A DNA stretch of 6,486 nt from Lentimicrobiaceae bacterium (lineage in GTDB: Bacteria > Bacteroidota > Bacteroidia > Bacteroidales > WCHB1-69), in NCBI GenBank assembly GCA_009787485.1, contig WQWP01000125.1, forward strand, positions 1 to 6,486, given 5' to 3'. Positions 1 to 5,594 of this stretch are shown one piece after another. The notes under the pieces are model-generated. The model worked only from the letters and a program-made list of their open reading frames with translations, was not told the DNA's origin and did not search any database. Made by a program: the position numbers and the translations under genes. Numbering within the stretch: position 1 is the stretch's first letter; each line of letters opens with the position of its first letter.

Positions 1-197
1 CCCATCGTTCCCGGCACCACCTCAATGGGAATAGTATAAGTAGCCGCCCCCATCGGCGAAACATCAATAACGCCCGGAATGGCGCCCACAGGATTGGAAG
101 GTTGCGCTTGCAGCATAAAGCCGTTTGTAAAAATAATGTGCAAAAATAATATTATTACGGCACGAAGAAAGCAATGTTTTTTGTAATTTTTATTCAT
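1..197 (-). CDS. SpvB/RHS-family secreted protein, N-terminal fragment (runs off left edge)
   Basis: An open frame starts at the ATG at 197-195 and stays open for 65 codons to the window edge. The N-terminus has a basic start (MNKNYKKHCFLR) and a hydrophobic core (about residues 13-28), which reads as a signal peptide likely cut after the QA at 30-31. The following segment contains VGAIPGVIDVSPMG (37-50) and AATYTIPIEVVPGTMG (51-66, the last residue completed beyond the edge). That matches the opening of SpvB/TcB-type toxin N-terminal domains, which in Bacteroidota usually head large RHS/YD-repeat proteins. The role of the full protein (toxin delivery, surface structure or other) cannot be seen. 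It follows the YD-motif/T9SS gene on the same strand after a 64-nt gap holding a heptamer repeat array, so co-transcription is likely. No Shine-Dalgarno sequence is visible. The family call rests on this short conserved stretch only. Confidence 0.8.
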   Translation of the reverse strand, partial: MNKNYKKHCFLRAVIILFLHIIFTNGFMLQAQPSNPVGAIPGVIDVSPMGAATYTIPIEVVPGTM

Positions 198-208
198 AAG
201 ATTTATAA

Positions 209-244
209 GATTTAAAGGTTTAAGGTTTAAGGTTTAAAGTTTAA
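209..244. repeat. Heptamer tandem array GGTTTAA in the leader of the RHS gene
   Basis: On the plus strand GGTTTAA occurs three times perfectly at 217-223, 224-230 and 231-237. Degenerate flanking copies lie at 209-215 (GATTTAA) and 238-244 (AGTTTAA). The array lies between the stop of the YD/T9SS gene and the start of the RHS gene, with its edge 11 nt upstream of the RHS ATG. A further two-copy period-7 repeat (ATATTCC, ATATTCA) lies at 251-264 and overlaps the stop codon of the YD/T9SS gene. The function is unknown. The position is that of the 5' leader of the RHS gene, where copy-number change could affect expression. Confidence 0.85.
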
Positions 245-261
245 TACCCAATATTCCATAT

Positions 262-810
262 TCAATGTTTAATTACTTTCCAGTCTTCCGTACGATCATT
301 AATATGTACTTTCAAAATATACGTTCCTTTAGCCAACCCTGCTAAAGAAACGGTGGTAGTAACATTATGAACTTGTTGCTCCTGCAACAACTGTCCGGTA
401 AGTGTGTAAAGTTTAAATACGCCCGTTTGCAGGTCTTTCCAACCGGAAATCTCTAAGGTGATATTTTCGGTAGTGGGATTGGGGTAGATTTTCATTTCTA
501 CCTGACCCAGTTTTTCTACAAAGTATTCGGGGGAGGGGGCAGTTAGTGTTTCCGCAAAATCTAAGGGCGTTAAGGGCGTTAAGGACATTAAAGATGTTAG
601 TTCCTCTTCTGTTTCTGCGGGATGTTCCGCAAGAGTTGGCTCCTCAGGCGGCGATGGCGGTGGCGGTGTAAATTGAGGGTCAAATATAATCACTTTACGA
701 AGCACACGGTTACCCGCAGCATCATACTCATAGCTAAAAGCTAAGCCGCTTTGTGCCATGCAAAATAATGGGATGGCAAACCATAATAAAAAGATAATTT
801 TTCGTTTCAT
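262..810 (-). CDS. Small secreted protein with one YD (RHS-type) motif and a T9SS type A sorting domain
   Basis: The protein has 182 residues. Residues 1-19 form a signal peptide (MKRKIIFLLWFAIPLFCMA, then Q). Residues 25-40, FSYEYDAAGNRVLRKV, are a single RHS-type YD repeat motif. Residues 48-57 are proline-rich and 57-70 acidic. Residues 72-83 are four tripeptides (TSL MSL TPL TPL) encoded by a 9-bp DNA repeat. Residues 105-182 are a T9SS type A C-terminal sorting domain with KIYPNP at 107-112, LYTLTGQLL in the middle and AKGTYILKV near the end. The protein should cross the inner membrane by Sec and the outer membrane by the Por/T9SS machinery. It lies directly upstream of the SpvB/RHS gene on the same strand, and the shared YD motif suggests a functional link, though none is demonstrated. 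A weak promoter-like pair (TTTG at 859-856, TATATTAA at 836-829, 19-nt spacer) lies upstream. Alternatively the gene is reached by read-through of the RNA unit upstream. Confidence 0.85.
   Translation of the reverse strand: MKRKIIFLLWFAIPLFCMAQSGLAFSYEYDAAGNRVLRKVIIFDPQFTPPPPSPPEEPTLAEHPAETEEELTSLMSLTPLTPLDFAETLTAPSPEYFVEKLGQVEMKIYPNPTTENITLEISGWKDLQTGVFKLYTLTGQLLQEQQVHNVTTTVSLAGLAKGTYILKVHINDRTEDWKVIKH
562..597. repeat. 9-bp in-frame tandem repeat (four units) in the linker of the YD/T9SS gene
   Basis: Plus-strand units are TAAGGGCGT (562-570), TAAGGGCGT (571-579), TAAGGACAT (580-588) and TAAAGATGT (589-597). On the coding strand they encode TPL, TPL, MSL and TSL. Two units are identical and two have diverged. 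Because the unit is a multiple of three, copy changes would lengthen or shorten the linker between the YD motif and the sorting domain without shifting the frame. Confidence 0.85.
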
Positions 811-857
811 ACTGTTTGTTTTTTAGGGTTAATATATTGTTGATTAAAAATTTGGCA

Positions 858-1079
858 AATAAAAAAGCGGACTTACATATCCGCTTCTGAGGTCCTGAGA
901 TTACCTGTAAATTCAAATAAATAAGCCCGCATGTCTGCGAGCGTTTGAACTAATTCATTGAATTTACTTTGAAATTTCTCAGGTTTCAGAAGCAAGAATA
1001 GCAAACGCTATTTTATTTGTTTTGTGCTTATTCGCACATCGTTTTTACGTCATAAATCAAAAAATGTAATTAATAAATC
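858..1079 (-). ncRNA. Structured small RNA (or regulatory leader) with its own promoter and terminator; family not established
   Basis: This noncoding stretch lies between divergent genes. On the minus strand it folds into a long rod: 993-986 pairs with 890-883 (GCUUCUGA/UCAGAAGC), 982-977 with 900-895 (CUGAGA/UCUCAG), and 967-958 with 916-907 (10 perfect pairs). An apical hairpin sits at 942-925 (GCUCGC, six-base loop, GCGGGC). The 5' part carries two further hairpins, 1037-1024 (GUGC/GCAC) and 1012-997 (AAUAGC, four-base loop, GCUAUU). A TAnnTTTG promoter lies just upstream of 1080 and an intrinsic terminator closes the 3' end, giving about 220 nt. The described Bacteroidales-1 RNA has this promoter-to-terminator layout, and a rod with internal bubbles recalls 6S RNA, but I cannot confirm homology to either. 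No credible ORF occupies it. The 3' end lies about 48 nt before the start codon of the YD/T9SS gene, so a cis-acting leader is the main alternative. Strand assignment rests on the terminator U-tract and promoter; exact ends are inferred. Confidence 0.7.
860..886 (-). terminator. Intrinsic terminator of the structured RNA
   Basis: On the minus strand the hairpin AAGCGGA (886-880), an 8-nt loop (879-872) and TCCGCTT (871-865) form 7 perfect pairs, followed by a U-rich run (866-861 all U, then AUUU). Orientation is clear because the U-tract exists only on the minus strand. Four bases of the 5' arm (886-883, AAGC) also belong to the closing helix of the upstream rod, so the two helices compete. 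Confidence 0.85.
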
Positions 1080-1084
1080 GGTTG

Positions 1085-1114
1085 CAAAGATAAAATAAAT
1101 ATTTTTAAATCAAA
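1085..1114 (-). promoter_or_regulatory. Bacteroidota sigma-70-type promoter for the structured RNA
   Basis: On the minus strand there is a full match to the phylum's -7 consensus TAnnTTTG (TATCTTTG, 1092-1085). A TTTG -33 element lies at 1114-1111 with an 18-nt spacer. Transcription should begin near 1080. The elements are read directly from sequence; activity is inferred. Confidence 0.7.
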
Positions 1115-1169
1115 TTAAATTCCAAAAAAGCTAAATCTTATTTTCGGAATCCCATTAATAGTAGAGACG

Positions 1170-1196
1170 TTGGTATTACAAAAAATGTGATATTTG
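1170..1196 (+). promoter_or_regulatory. Possible promoter of the aminopeptidase gene
   Basis: GATATTTG (1189-1196) matches five of the six defined bases of TAnnTTTG. A TTG (1170-1172) lies 16 nt upstream, which is slightly short spacing. Transcription would start near 1201, downstream of the in-frame ATG at 1187. This supports the ATG at 1220 as the real start. It is a weak call because the -7 match is imperfect. Confidence 0.35.
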
Positions 1197-1219
1197 CAGG
1201 CAAATTCAAAAAACAAAAA

Positions 1220-3202
1220 ATGAAAAACATTAACTACTCTTTTTTGTTAAGCTTTTGGCTTTTGCTGCCCACCTTTGCTTTTGCTCAAGATCGGCAATCC
1301 CATCAATATTTTTCAAATACGCATGAAACATCCGGAGTGTCTTCCCCAAAAATCCTTCCCACTGAGGTGCAAAACGCTTACGATGTAAAATGGTATTTTC
1401 TAAATCTTAATGCTGAAAAAAACACGGTTGCCCTTTCCGGAAATGTAACTATCAAAGCAGAAGTTGTTTATAGTGTTATGGATACCTTCAGTTTCCACCT
1501 GCATCGAAATTACATTATTGACAGTATTCTGATTAATGGTGTAAAAAAGAACATCATCTCTCAGGAAGATGAACGCTTGGTAACAGGTTTGGGATTGGTA
1601 AAAAATACTGTTTTTGATGCTCAGATATTTTATCGCGGCACTGCTCCCTCAAGTGGTTTTTTCTCAGGAATAAGTACTGCCAAAGATACCAGGTGGGGTG
1701 ATTTTGATGTTACCTGGACGTTATCGCAACCAAACCATGCTTACTATTGGTTTCCCGTAAAACAAGATTTAACCGACAAAGCAGATTCATCCTGGGTTTT
1801 TGTTACCACAACAAAACCTAATAAAGTAGCATCTAACGGATTACTAACTAATGTGGTAGATCTCCCTAATAACAAAGTGCGCTATGAATGGAAGTCATGT
1901 CATCCCATCAATTATTATCTTATTTCCATGGCGATTGCCGAATATCAGGATTATTCGATTTATGCAACCATCCCACAAACAGGAGCGCAGGTACTGATTC
2001 AAAATTATATCTATAACTCCCCGCAGTGCTTATCTCAAAATAAGGAAGCAATGGATAAAACAAAAGAAATTATCGAATTTTTTTCAGAAATACTTGGCGA
2101 ATATCCGTTTAGCAGTGAAAAATACGGACATGCGCTGGCGAATTTGGGGAACGGCGCTATGGAGCATCAAACAATGACCACTACAGGTTCTTTTGATGAG
2201 GGACTTGTAGTTCACGAGTTAGTACATCAATGGTTTGGCAATCAGGTTACTTGCGCTTCATGGGAACATATTTGGCTTCATGAAGGTTTTGCCCGATATG
2301 GAGAATTTTTATGGTGGGAATATAAACTCGGTAGAGAACAGGCATTTCACAGTTTTGAGTTATACATTACTACTAATGTCATCAATAACGGGAAAACAGG
2401 AAGCGTTTATGTTCCTATTGCATATATTGATGACGTATATAGAATTTTTAACACTACACTCTCCTATAACAAAGGCGGCGTGCTTGTGCACATGATCAGG
2501 TATGAATTGGGAGATAATGATGAACTGTTTTTCAATGTGTTGCAAACGTTTCAAAATCGTTTTAAACACAGTGTGGCTACGGCAGCAGATTTTAAAAATG
2601 TACTGGAAGAGCTTTCCGGTAAGGATTTTACTACTTTTTTCAACCAATGGTATTATGGGGAAGGTTATCCGAAATTTCAGATTTTATGGCATCAAATTGG
2701 AGATGAACAGTTATATTTAATTAGCACTCAAATCACAACGGCACCTTCAGTTACGCCTCTGTTTAAAATAACTTATGAACTGGAAATAACTTATACTGAT
2801 AATTCGAGCGAAATTGTGCCATTTTATCATGATGAAGTTCATAAAGAGCTTAAATACAATATTCTTGATGGTAAGACTGTAAAATCAATAAAGTTCGACC
2901 CCAATAGGTGGTTGTTAGCAACTGGCACAGTTATACATACTTATGCTATTGAAGATTTTGGCAATGATCATGCTGTTATTGTTTACCCCAATCCTGCAAC
3001 GGAAGCGATTAATATCAAATTTGATGCTTTCTTGCATGGAGAAAAAGCTATTTCTGTATTTAATGTAAACGGAAAGATGATACAAAACCTTATCACCACT
3101 AATGATTTTCTCACATTGAATATCAACGATCTACCTTCCGGTACTTATTTTTTGTCGGTACGTAACGGGGAAAATGTTTTTGTAAGAAAGTTTGTAAAAT
3201 AA
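1220..3202 (+). CDS. Secreted M1-family zinc aminopeptidase with T9SS type A sorting domain
   Basis: The protein has 660 residues from the ATG at 1220. The in-frame ATG at 1187 would add 11 residues before a perfect signal peptide and lies upstream of the likely transcription start. Residues 1-22 are the signal peptide, ending AFA before Q23. The M1 N-terminal beta domain follows. The exopeptidase motif GAMEHQ is at 312-317. The zinc site is HELVHQW (H332, E333, H336), with E355 in LHEGFA giving the canonical HExxH-x18-E. The catalytic tyrosine is Y416 in YNKGG, 61 residues after E355, as in E. coli PepN. Residues 586-660 are a T9SS sorting domain (VIVYPNP at 586-592, LPSGTYFLSV near the end). 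The enzyme is expected to remove N-terminal residues from peptides at the cell surface or outside the cell, probably for protein or peptide feeding; substrate preference is unknown. The asparagine of the classical GAMEN motif is histidine here, a variant I associate with other bacterial M1 enzymes. An A-rich leader without Shine-Dalgarno precedes the start. The next gene begins 27 nt downstream. Confidence 0.93.
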   Translation: MKNINYSFLLSFWLLLPTFAFAQDRQSHQYFSNTHETSGVSSPKILPTEVQNAYDVKWYFLNLNAEKNTVALSGNVTIKAEVVYSVMDTFSFHLHRNYIIDSILINGVKKNIISQEDERLVTGLGLVKNTVFDAQIFYRGTAPSSGFFSGISTAKDTRWGDFDVTWTLSQPNHAYYWFPVKQDLTDKADSSWVFVTTTKPNKVASNGLLTNVVDLPNNKVRYEWKSCHPINYYLISMAIAEYQDYSIYATIPQTGAQVLIQNYIYNSPQCLSQNKEAMDKTKEIIEFFSEILGEYPFSSEKYGHALANLGNGAMEHQTMTTTGSFDEGLVVHELVHQWFGNQVTCASWEHIWLHEGFARYGEFLWWEYKLGREQAFHSFELYITTNVINNGKTGSVYVPIAYIDDVYRIFNTTLSYNKGGVLVHMIRYELGDNDELFFNVLQTFQNRFKHSVATAADFKNVLEELSGKDFTTFFNQWYYGEGYPKFQILWHQIGDEQLYLISTQITTAPSVTPLFKITYELEITYTDNSSEIVPFYHDEVHKELKYNILDGKTVKSIKFDPNRWLLATGTVIHTYAIEDFGNDHAVIVYPNPATEAINIKFDAFLHGEKAISVFNVNGKMIQNLITTNDFLTLNINDLPSGTYFLSVRNGENVFVRKFVK

Positions 3203-3229
3203 ATATATGTATTAACCAAATTGTTTGAT

Positions 3230-4072
3230 ATGAAAAAAATTACACTGATTTTACTTGTCGTAACTACGCTAATGGGAGCAATTTTTGCACAACCTGCGAA
3301 AACAGAATTAGTAGTTTTCTCTGAAGATTTTGAAAATCTTGTTGGCGATACACTTCCTCAGGGATGGAGCAGCATAAATTTGAGCCCCTCCGGCGAGCAT
3401 TGGAAAATTGTTGAAGAGGTGTGGGAACTCTGCGTTCCGCACTCAGGCGAAAAGTTTGCTTTGGTTATGTACCCCAACGGCGGCGATGATAACAACGCAT
3501 GGCTCTTCAGCTCGGGCATACAACTTACTGCAGATACGACATATAATGTTAATTTTTGGGTCATTGTGTATGGCTATAATTTGTACGGTTTCAACGAATA
3601 CAATTACTTGGAAGTAAAAATAGGTACAGAGCCCACCGCATCCGGCATGGAAGACGGCATTTTGCTTTATCAAAATACCAATGAACGTATCCGAGATTGG
3701 ACTTTGATCTCTGTGGAGTTTACCCCCGCAGAAAGCGGAATCTATTATATTGGATTCCACGATTTTACTCCCAATGACGAAGGTATATTTACTGCTCTTG
3801 ATGACGTTTCGGTAACTATGGAAATTCCTTCAAAGATTAATGAAAATACACTTGGAAATATTTTGATTTATCCGAATCCTGCTTCAGGCGTTGTAACTAT
3901 TGGGGTAGATAAGTTTTCTAAAGTTGAGATTTACAATACTTTCGGACAGTTGGTTAAAGTAGAAGCCACCTCTGTTGTTGATGTTTCTAATTTTAGTGCA
4001 GGGGTTTATATTTTTAAGGTATATGATTTTGATGAGAAAGTGGGGGTGAAGCGGGTTGTTGTTAGGAAGTAA
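3230..4072 (+). CDS. Secreted choice-of-anchor-J / cleaved-adhesin-like protein with T9SS sorting domain
   Basis: The protein has 280 residues from the ATG at 3230; a TTG three codons earlier is a less likely start. Residues 1-20 are a signal peptide ending IFA before Q21. Residues 28-195 look like a choice-of-anchor-J (cleaved-adhesin-type, jelly-roll) domain, opening with SEDFENLVGDTLPQGW, then WLFSSGIQL, a YLEVKIG strand, and closing with ALDDVSV. Such domains occur in gingipain regions and many Bacteroidota surface proteins, and are thought to bind proteins or glycans. Residues 211-280 are a T9SS type A sorting domain (ILIYPNP at 211-217, SAGVYIFKV at 256-264, basic end VKRVVVRK). The protein has no enzymatic motif. 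The 27-nt spacing from the aminopeptidase gene, with no clear promoter between, suggests one transcript. Its 3' end converges on rpsE with 18 nt between stop codons and no evident terminator. The binding target cannot be told from sequence. Confidence 0.85.
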   Translation: MKKITLILLVVTTLMGAIFAQPAKTELVVFSEDFENLVGDTLPQGWSSINLSPSGEHWKIVEEVWELCVPHSGEKFALVMYPNGGDDNNAWLFSSGIQLTADTTYNVNFWVIVYGYNLYGFNEYNYLEVKIGTEPTASGMEDGILLYQNTNERIRDWTLISVEFTPAESGIYYIGFHDFTPNDEGIFTALDDVSVTMEIPSKINENTLGNILIYPNPASGVVTIGVDKFSKVEIYNTFGQLVKVEATSVVDVSNFSAGVYIFKVYDFDEKVGVKRVVVRK

Positions 4073-4090
4073 GGGAACAAGTAAATACAA

Positions 4091-4609
4091 TTACCCGTTA
4101 AACACCTTATCCAGCCCCACTCCGCGCACCTGCGCCACACTGTAAGCATCGCGCATTTGCGCCAACGCATTAATAGTAGCTTTCACTACGCTGTGCGGGT
4201 TTGACGAGCCTTTCGATTTGGCTAACACGTTGTGAATGCCAACGGTTTCAAAAACGGCACGCATGGCGCCGCCGGCAATAACTCCGGTACCGGGCGCTGC
4301 CGGTTTCATGAATACCAACGCTCCACAATATCTGCCTTCGGCAGCATGTGGAATAGTGCCTTTATGAACAGGTACACGGATGATGTTCTTCTTCGCATCA
4401 TCAATGCCTTTGGAAATGGCAGCGGAAACTTCCTTCGCTTTGCCCAAACCGAATCCTACGATTCCGTTTTCATTACCTACCACTACGATAGCAGAGAAAC
4501 TGAATGTTCGTCCCCCTTTGGTAACTTTGGTTACTCTGTTCACTGCAACTAAACGATCTTTTAATTCAATATCGGTTGCTTTTATTCTTTTGATTTTTAA
4601 ACTTGACAT
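4091..4609 (-). CDS. rpsE: 30S ribosomal protein S5 (uS5)
   Basis: The protein has 172 residues, normal length, and is complete at both ends. The N-terminal RNA-binding region includes VTKVTKGGRTFSFSA (26-40) and GNENGIVGFGLGKAKE (45-60). The C-terminal half has GTIPHAAEGRYCGA (84-97) and PGTGVIAGGAMRAVFE (106-121). S5 belongs to the 30S body at the mRNA entry and decoding region and affects translational accuracy. The loop around KGGR, linked to spectinomycin response in other bacteria, looks wild type. A clear Shine-Dalgarno (AAGGAG) lies 8 nt upstream, unusual for this phylum. It lies 17 nt after rplR. It is the last gene of the operon here: rpmD, rplO and secY, which normally follow, are absent and a convergent gene lies next to it. 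Confidence 0.98.
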   Translation of the reverse strand: MSSLKIKRIKATDIELKDRLVAVNRVTKVTKGGRTFSFSAIVVVGNENGIVGFGLGKAKEVSAAISKGIDDAKKNIIRVPVHKGTIPHAAEGRYCGALVFMKPAAPGTGVIAGGAMRAVFETVGIHNVLAKSKGSSNPHSVVKATINALAQMRDAYSVAQVRGVGLDKVFNG

Positions 4610-4617
4610 AACTGTTT

Positions 4618-4623
4618 CTCCTT
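4618..4623 (-). promoter_or_regulatory. Shine-Dalgarno site of rpsE
   Basis: AAGGAG on the minus strand, 8 nt before the ATG at 4609. It is noted because most genes of this phylum, including rplR, rpsH and rpsN here, lack such a site. Confidence 0.8.
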
Positions 4624-4626
4624 ACA

Positions 4627-4986
4627 TTAGAAAATTAAACCACCTTCTCTCGCGGCTTCCGCTAAAGATTTTACTCTACCATGATATAAATAACCATTTC
4701 TATCGAAAACCACCGTATTAATGCCGGCTTCTTTTGCTTTTTCGGCGATCAATTTGCCTACCATTGCCGATTTTTCGATTTTAGTTCCTTTTTTATCGCG
4801 AATATCGGCAACCGCAGACGATGCAGATACTAAAGTAACGCCTGCGTTGTCGTCAATCAATTGCACATAAATATCGCGGTTGCTTCTATACACCGTCATT
4901 CTCGGGCGGATTGGAGATCCGTGAACCGTTTTACGGATTCTCATTTTTATTCTGTTGCGTCTAAATGTTTTTCTGTTAAATGCCAT
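4627..4986 (-). CDS. rplR: 50S ribosomal protein L18 (uL18)
   Basis: The protein has 119 residues, close to the usual length. A strongly basic N-terminus (about residues 5-19) is followed by RPRMTVYRSNRDIYVQLID (27-45), and the family's C-terminal signature is FDRNGYLYHGRVKSLAEA (94-111) with AAREGGL (111-117). L18 binds 5S rRNA and, with L5, helps seat it in the central protuberance of the 50S subunit. The gene sits between rplF (33-nt gap) and rpsE (17-nt gap) in standard spc order. No convincing Shine-Dalgarno is visible upstream; only a weak GGA lies close to the ATG. Confidence 0.98.
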   Translation of the reverse strand: MAFNRKTFRRNRIKMRIRKTVHGSPIRPRMTVYRSNRDIYVQLIDDNAGVTLVSASSAVADIRDKKGTKIEKSAMVGKLIAEKAKEAGINTVVFDRNGYLYHGRVKSLAEAAREGGLIF

Positions 4987-5019
4987 AATGTTCCAAACTT
5001 TATGAAGAGGTTAATAATT

Positions 5020-5580
5020 TTATTTTTCAGCGGATTTACCGGCTTTCTTACGTACAATTTCGCCTTGGAAACGAATACCTTTTCCTTTATAAGGCTCTGG
5101 CTTACGATACGAGCGAATTTTATTGGCTACTTGTCCCATTAATTGTTTGTCAATACCACGCAAAATGATCAACGGGTTTTTACCTTTTTCGTTGATGGTT
5201 TCAACGGTTACTTCGGGGCAAAGTTCAAATATTAAGTTGTGAGAGTATCCCAAGCTCATTTCTAACTGATTGCCGGGTTTTGCTTCGGCTTTGTATCCCA
5301 CCCCAACTAATTCTTGTTTAATTTCAAAACCTTCCGAAACGCCTTTTATCATGTTGGCTAATAACGCTCTGTAAAGACCGTGCATCGCTTTGTGGCGTTT
5401 TTGTTCGGTAGGGCGAAGGAGGGTCAGTTTACCATCTTCGATAGTAAACGTAATGTCGCCATCTACATATTGTTTTAATTCGCCTTTCGCCCCTTTCACG
5501 GTAACGATTTGGCTTTTCTCATCTCTTGTAATTTCTACGCCTTTGGGCAGCGTAATGGGTAATTTTCCTATTCTTGACAT
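5020..5580 (-). CDS. rplF: 50S ribosomal protein L6 (uL6)
   Basis: The protein has 186 residues. The start at 5580 gives the canonical MSRIGKLPITLPKGV and has an AGGAGG site 7 nt upstream. A longer reading from 5610 would overlap the rpsH stop and is rejected. Two L6-type repeats are present, with HGLYRALLANMIKGVSEGF (67-85) in the first and the family signature PEPYKGKGIRF (161-171) in the second. The tail is lysine-rich. L6 sits near the factor-binding (GTPase) centre and sarcin-ricin loop of the 50S subunit. The gene starts 14 nt after the rpsH stop codon (5581-5594 between them) and is followed by rplR. Confidence 0.98.
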   Translation of the reverse strand: MSRIGKLPITLPKGVEITRDEKSQIVTVKGAKGELKQYVDGDITFTIEDGKLTLLRPTEQKRHKAMHGLYRALLANMIKGVSEGFEIKQELVGVGYKAEAKPGNQLEMSLGYSHNLIFELCPEVTVETINEKGKNPLIILRGIDKQLMGQVANKIRSYRKPEPYKGKGIRFQGEIVRKKAGKSAEK

Positions 5581-5587
5581 AGCTTTT

Positions 5588-5593
5588 CCTCCT
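5588..5593 (-). promoter_or_regulatory. Shine-Dalgarno site of rplF
   Basis: AGGAGG on the minus strand, 7 nt before the ATG at 5580. It lies in the 14-nt gap just after the rpsH stop codon and decides the rplF start. It is a strong site in a phylum that mostly does without. Confidence 0.85.
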
Positions 5594-5594
5594 A

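Noticed and set aside
209..244. Telomere-like or CRISPR repeat
   Set aside because: The units are directly abutting with no spacers and the array is internal to a gene pair; only its base pattern resembles eukaryotic telomere repeats.
734..916. 60-codon minus-strand open frame
   Set aside because: It overlaps the signal peptide region of the YD/T9SS gene in another frame and runs through the terminator of the structured RNA; it has no domain or leader.
883..993. TPP riboswitch, prompted by CUGAGA on the minus strand
   Set aside because: The CUGAGA here pairs in the rod with UCUCAG, and the other conserved TPP elements (ACCUGAUC, GCCAGCG) are absent.
858..1079. tmRNA, SRP RNA or tRNA in the intergenic region
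   Set aside because: There is no CCA-type acceptor end, no tag reading frame, no SRP GGAA-loop helix and no tRNA arms.
1187..1219. Upstream ATG for the aminopeptidase
   Set aside because: It would place 11 residues before a complete signal peptide and lies upstream of the likely transcription start; the ATG at 1220 is preferred.
2235..2720. Small open frames inside the aminopeptidase gene on both strands
   Set aside because: They lie across the zinc-site coding region in other frames and have no independent support.
3221..3229. TTG start for the adhesin-like protein
   Set aside because: The ATG at 3230 begins a textbook signal peptide (MKKITLILL); the TTG adds only three residues without support.
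4380..4721. Plus-strand open frames across rpsE and rplR
   Set aside because: They are antisense shadows of certain ribosomal protein genes with no recognisable protein features.
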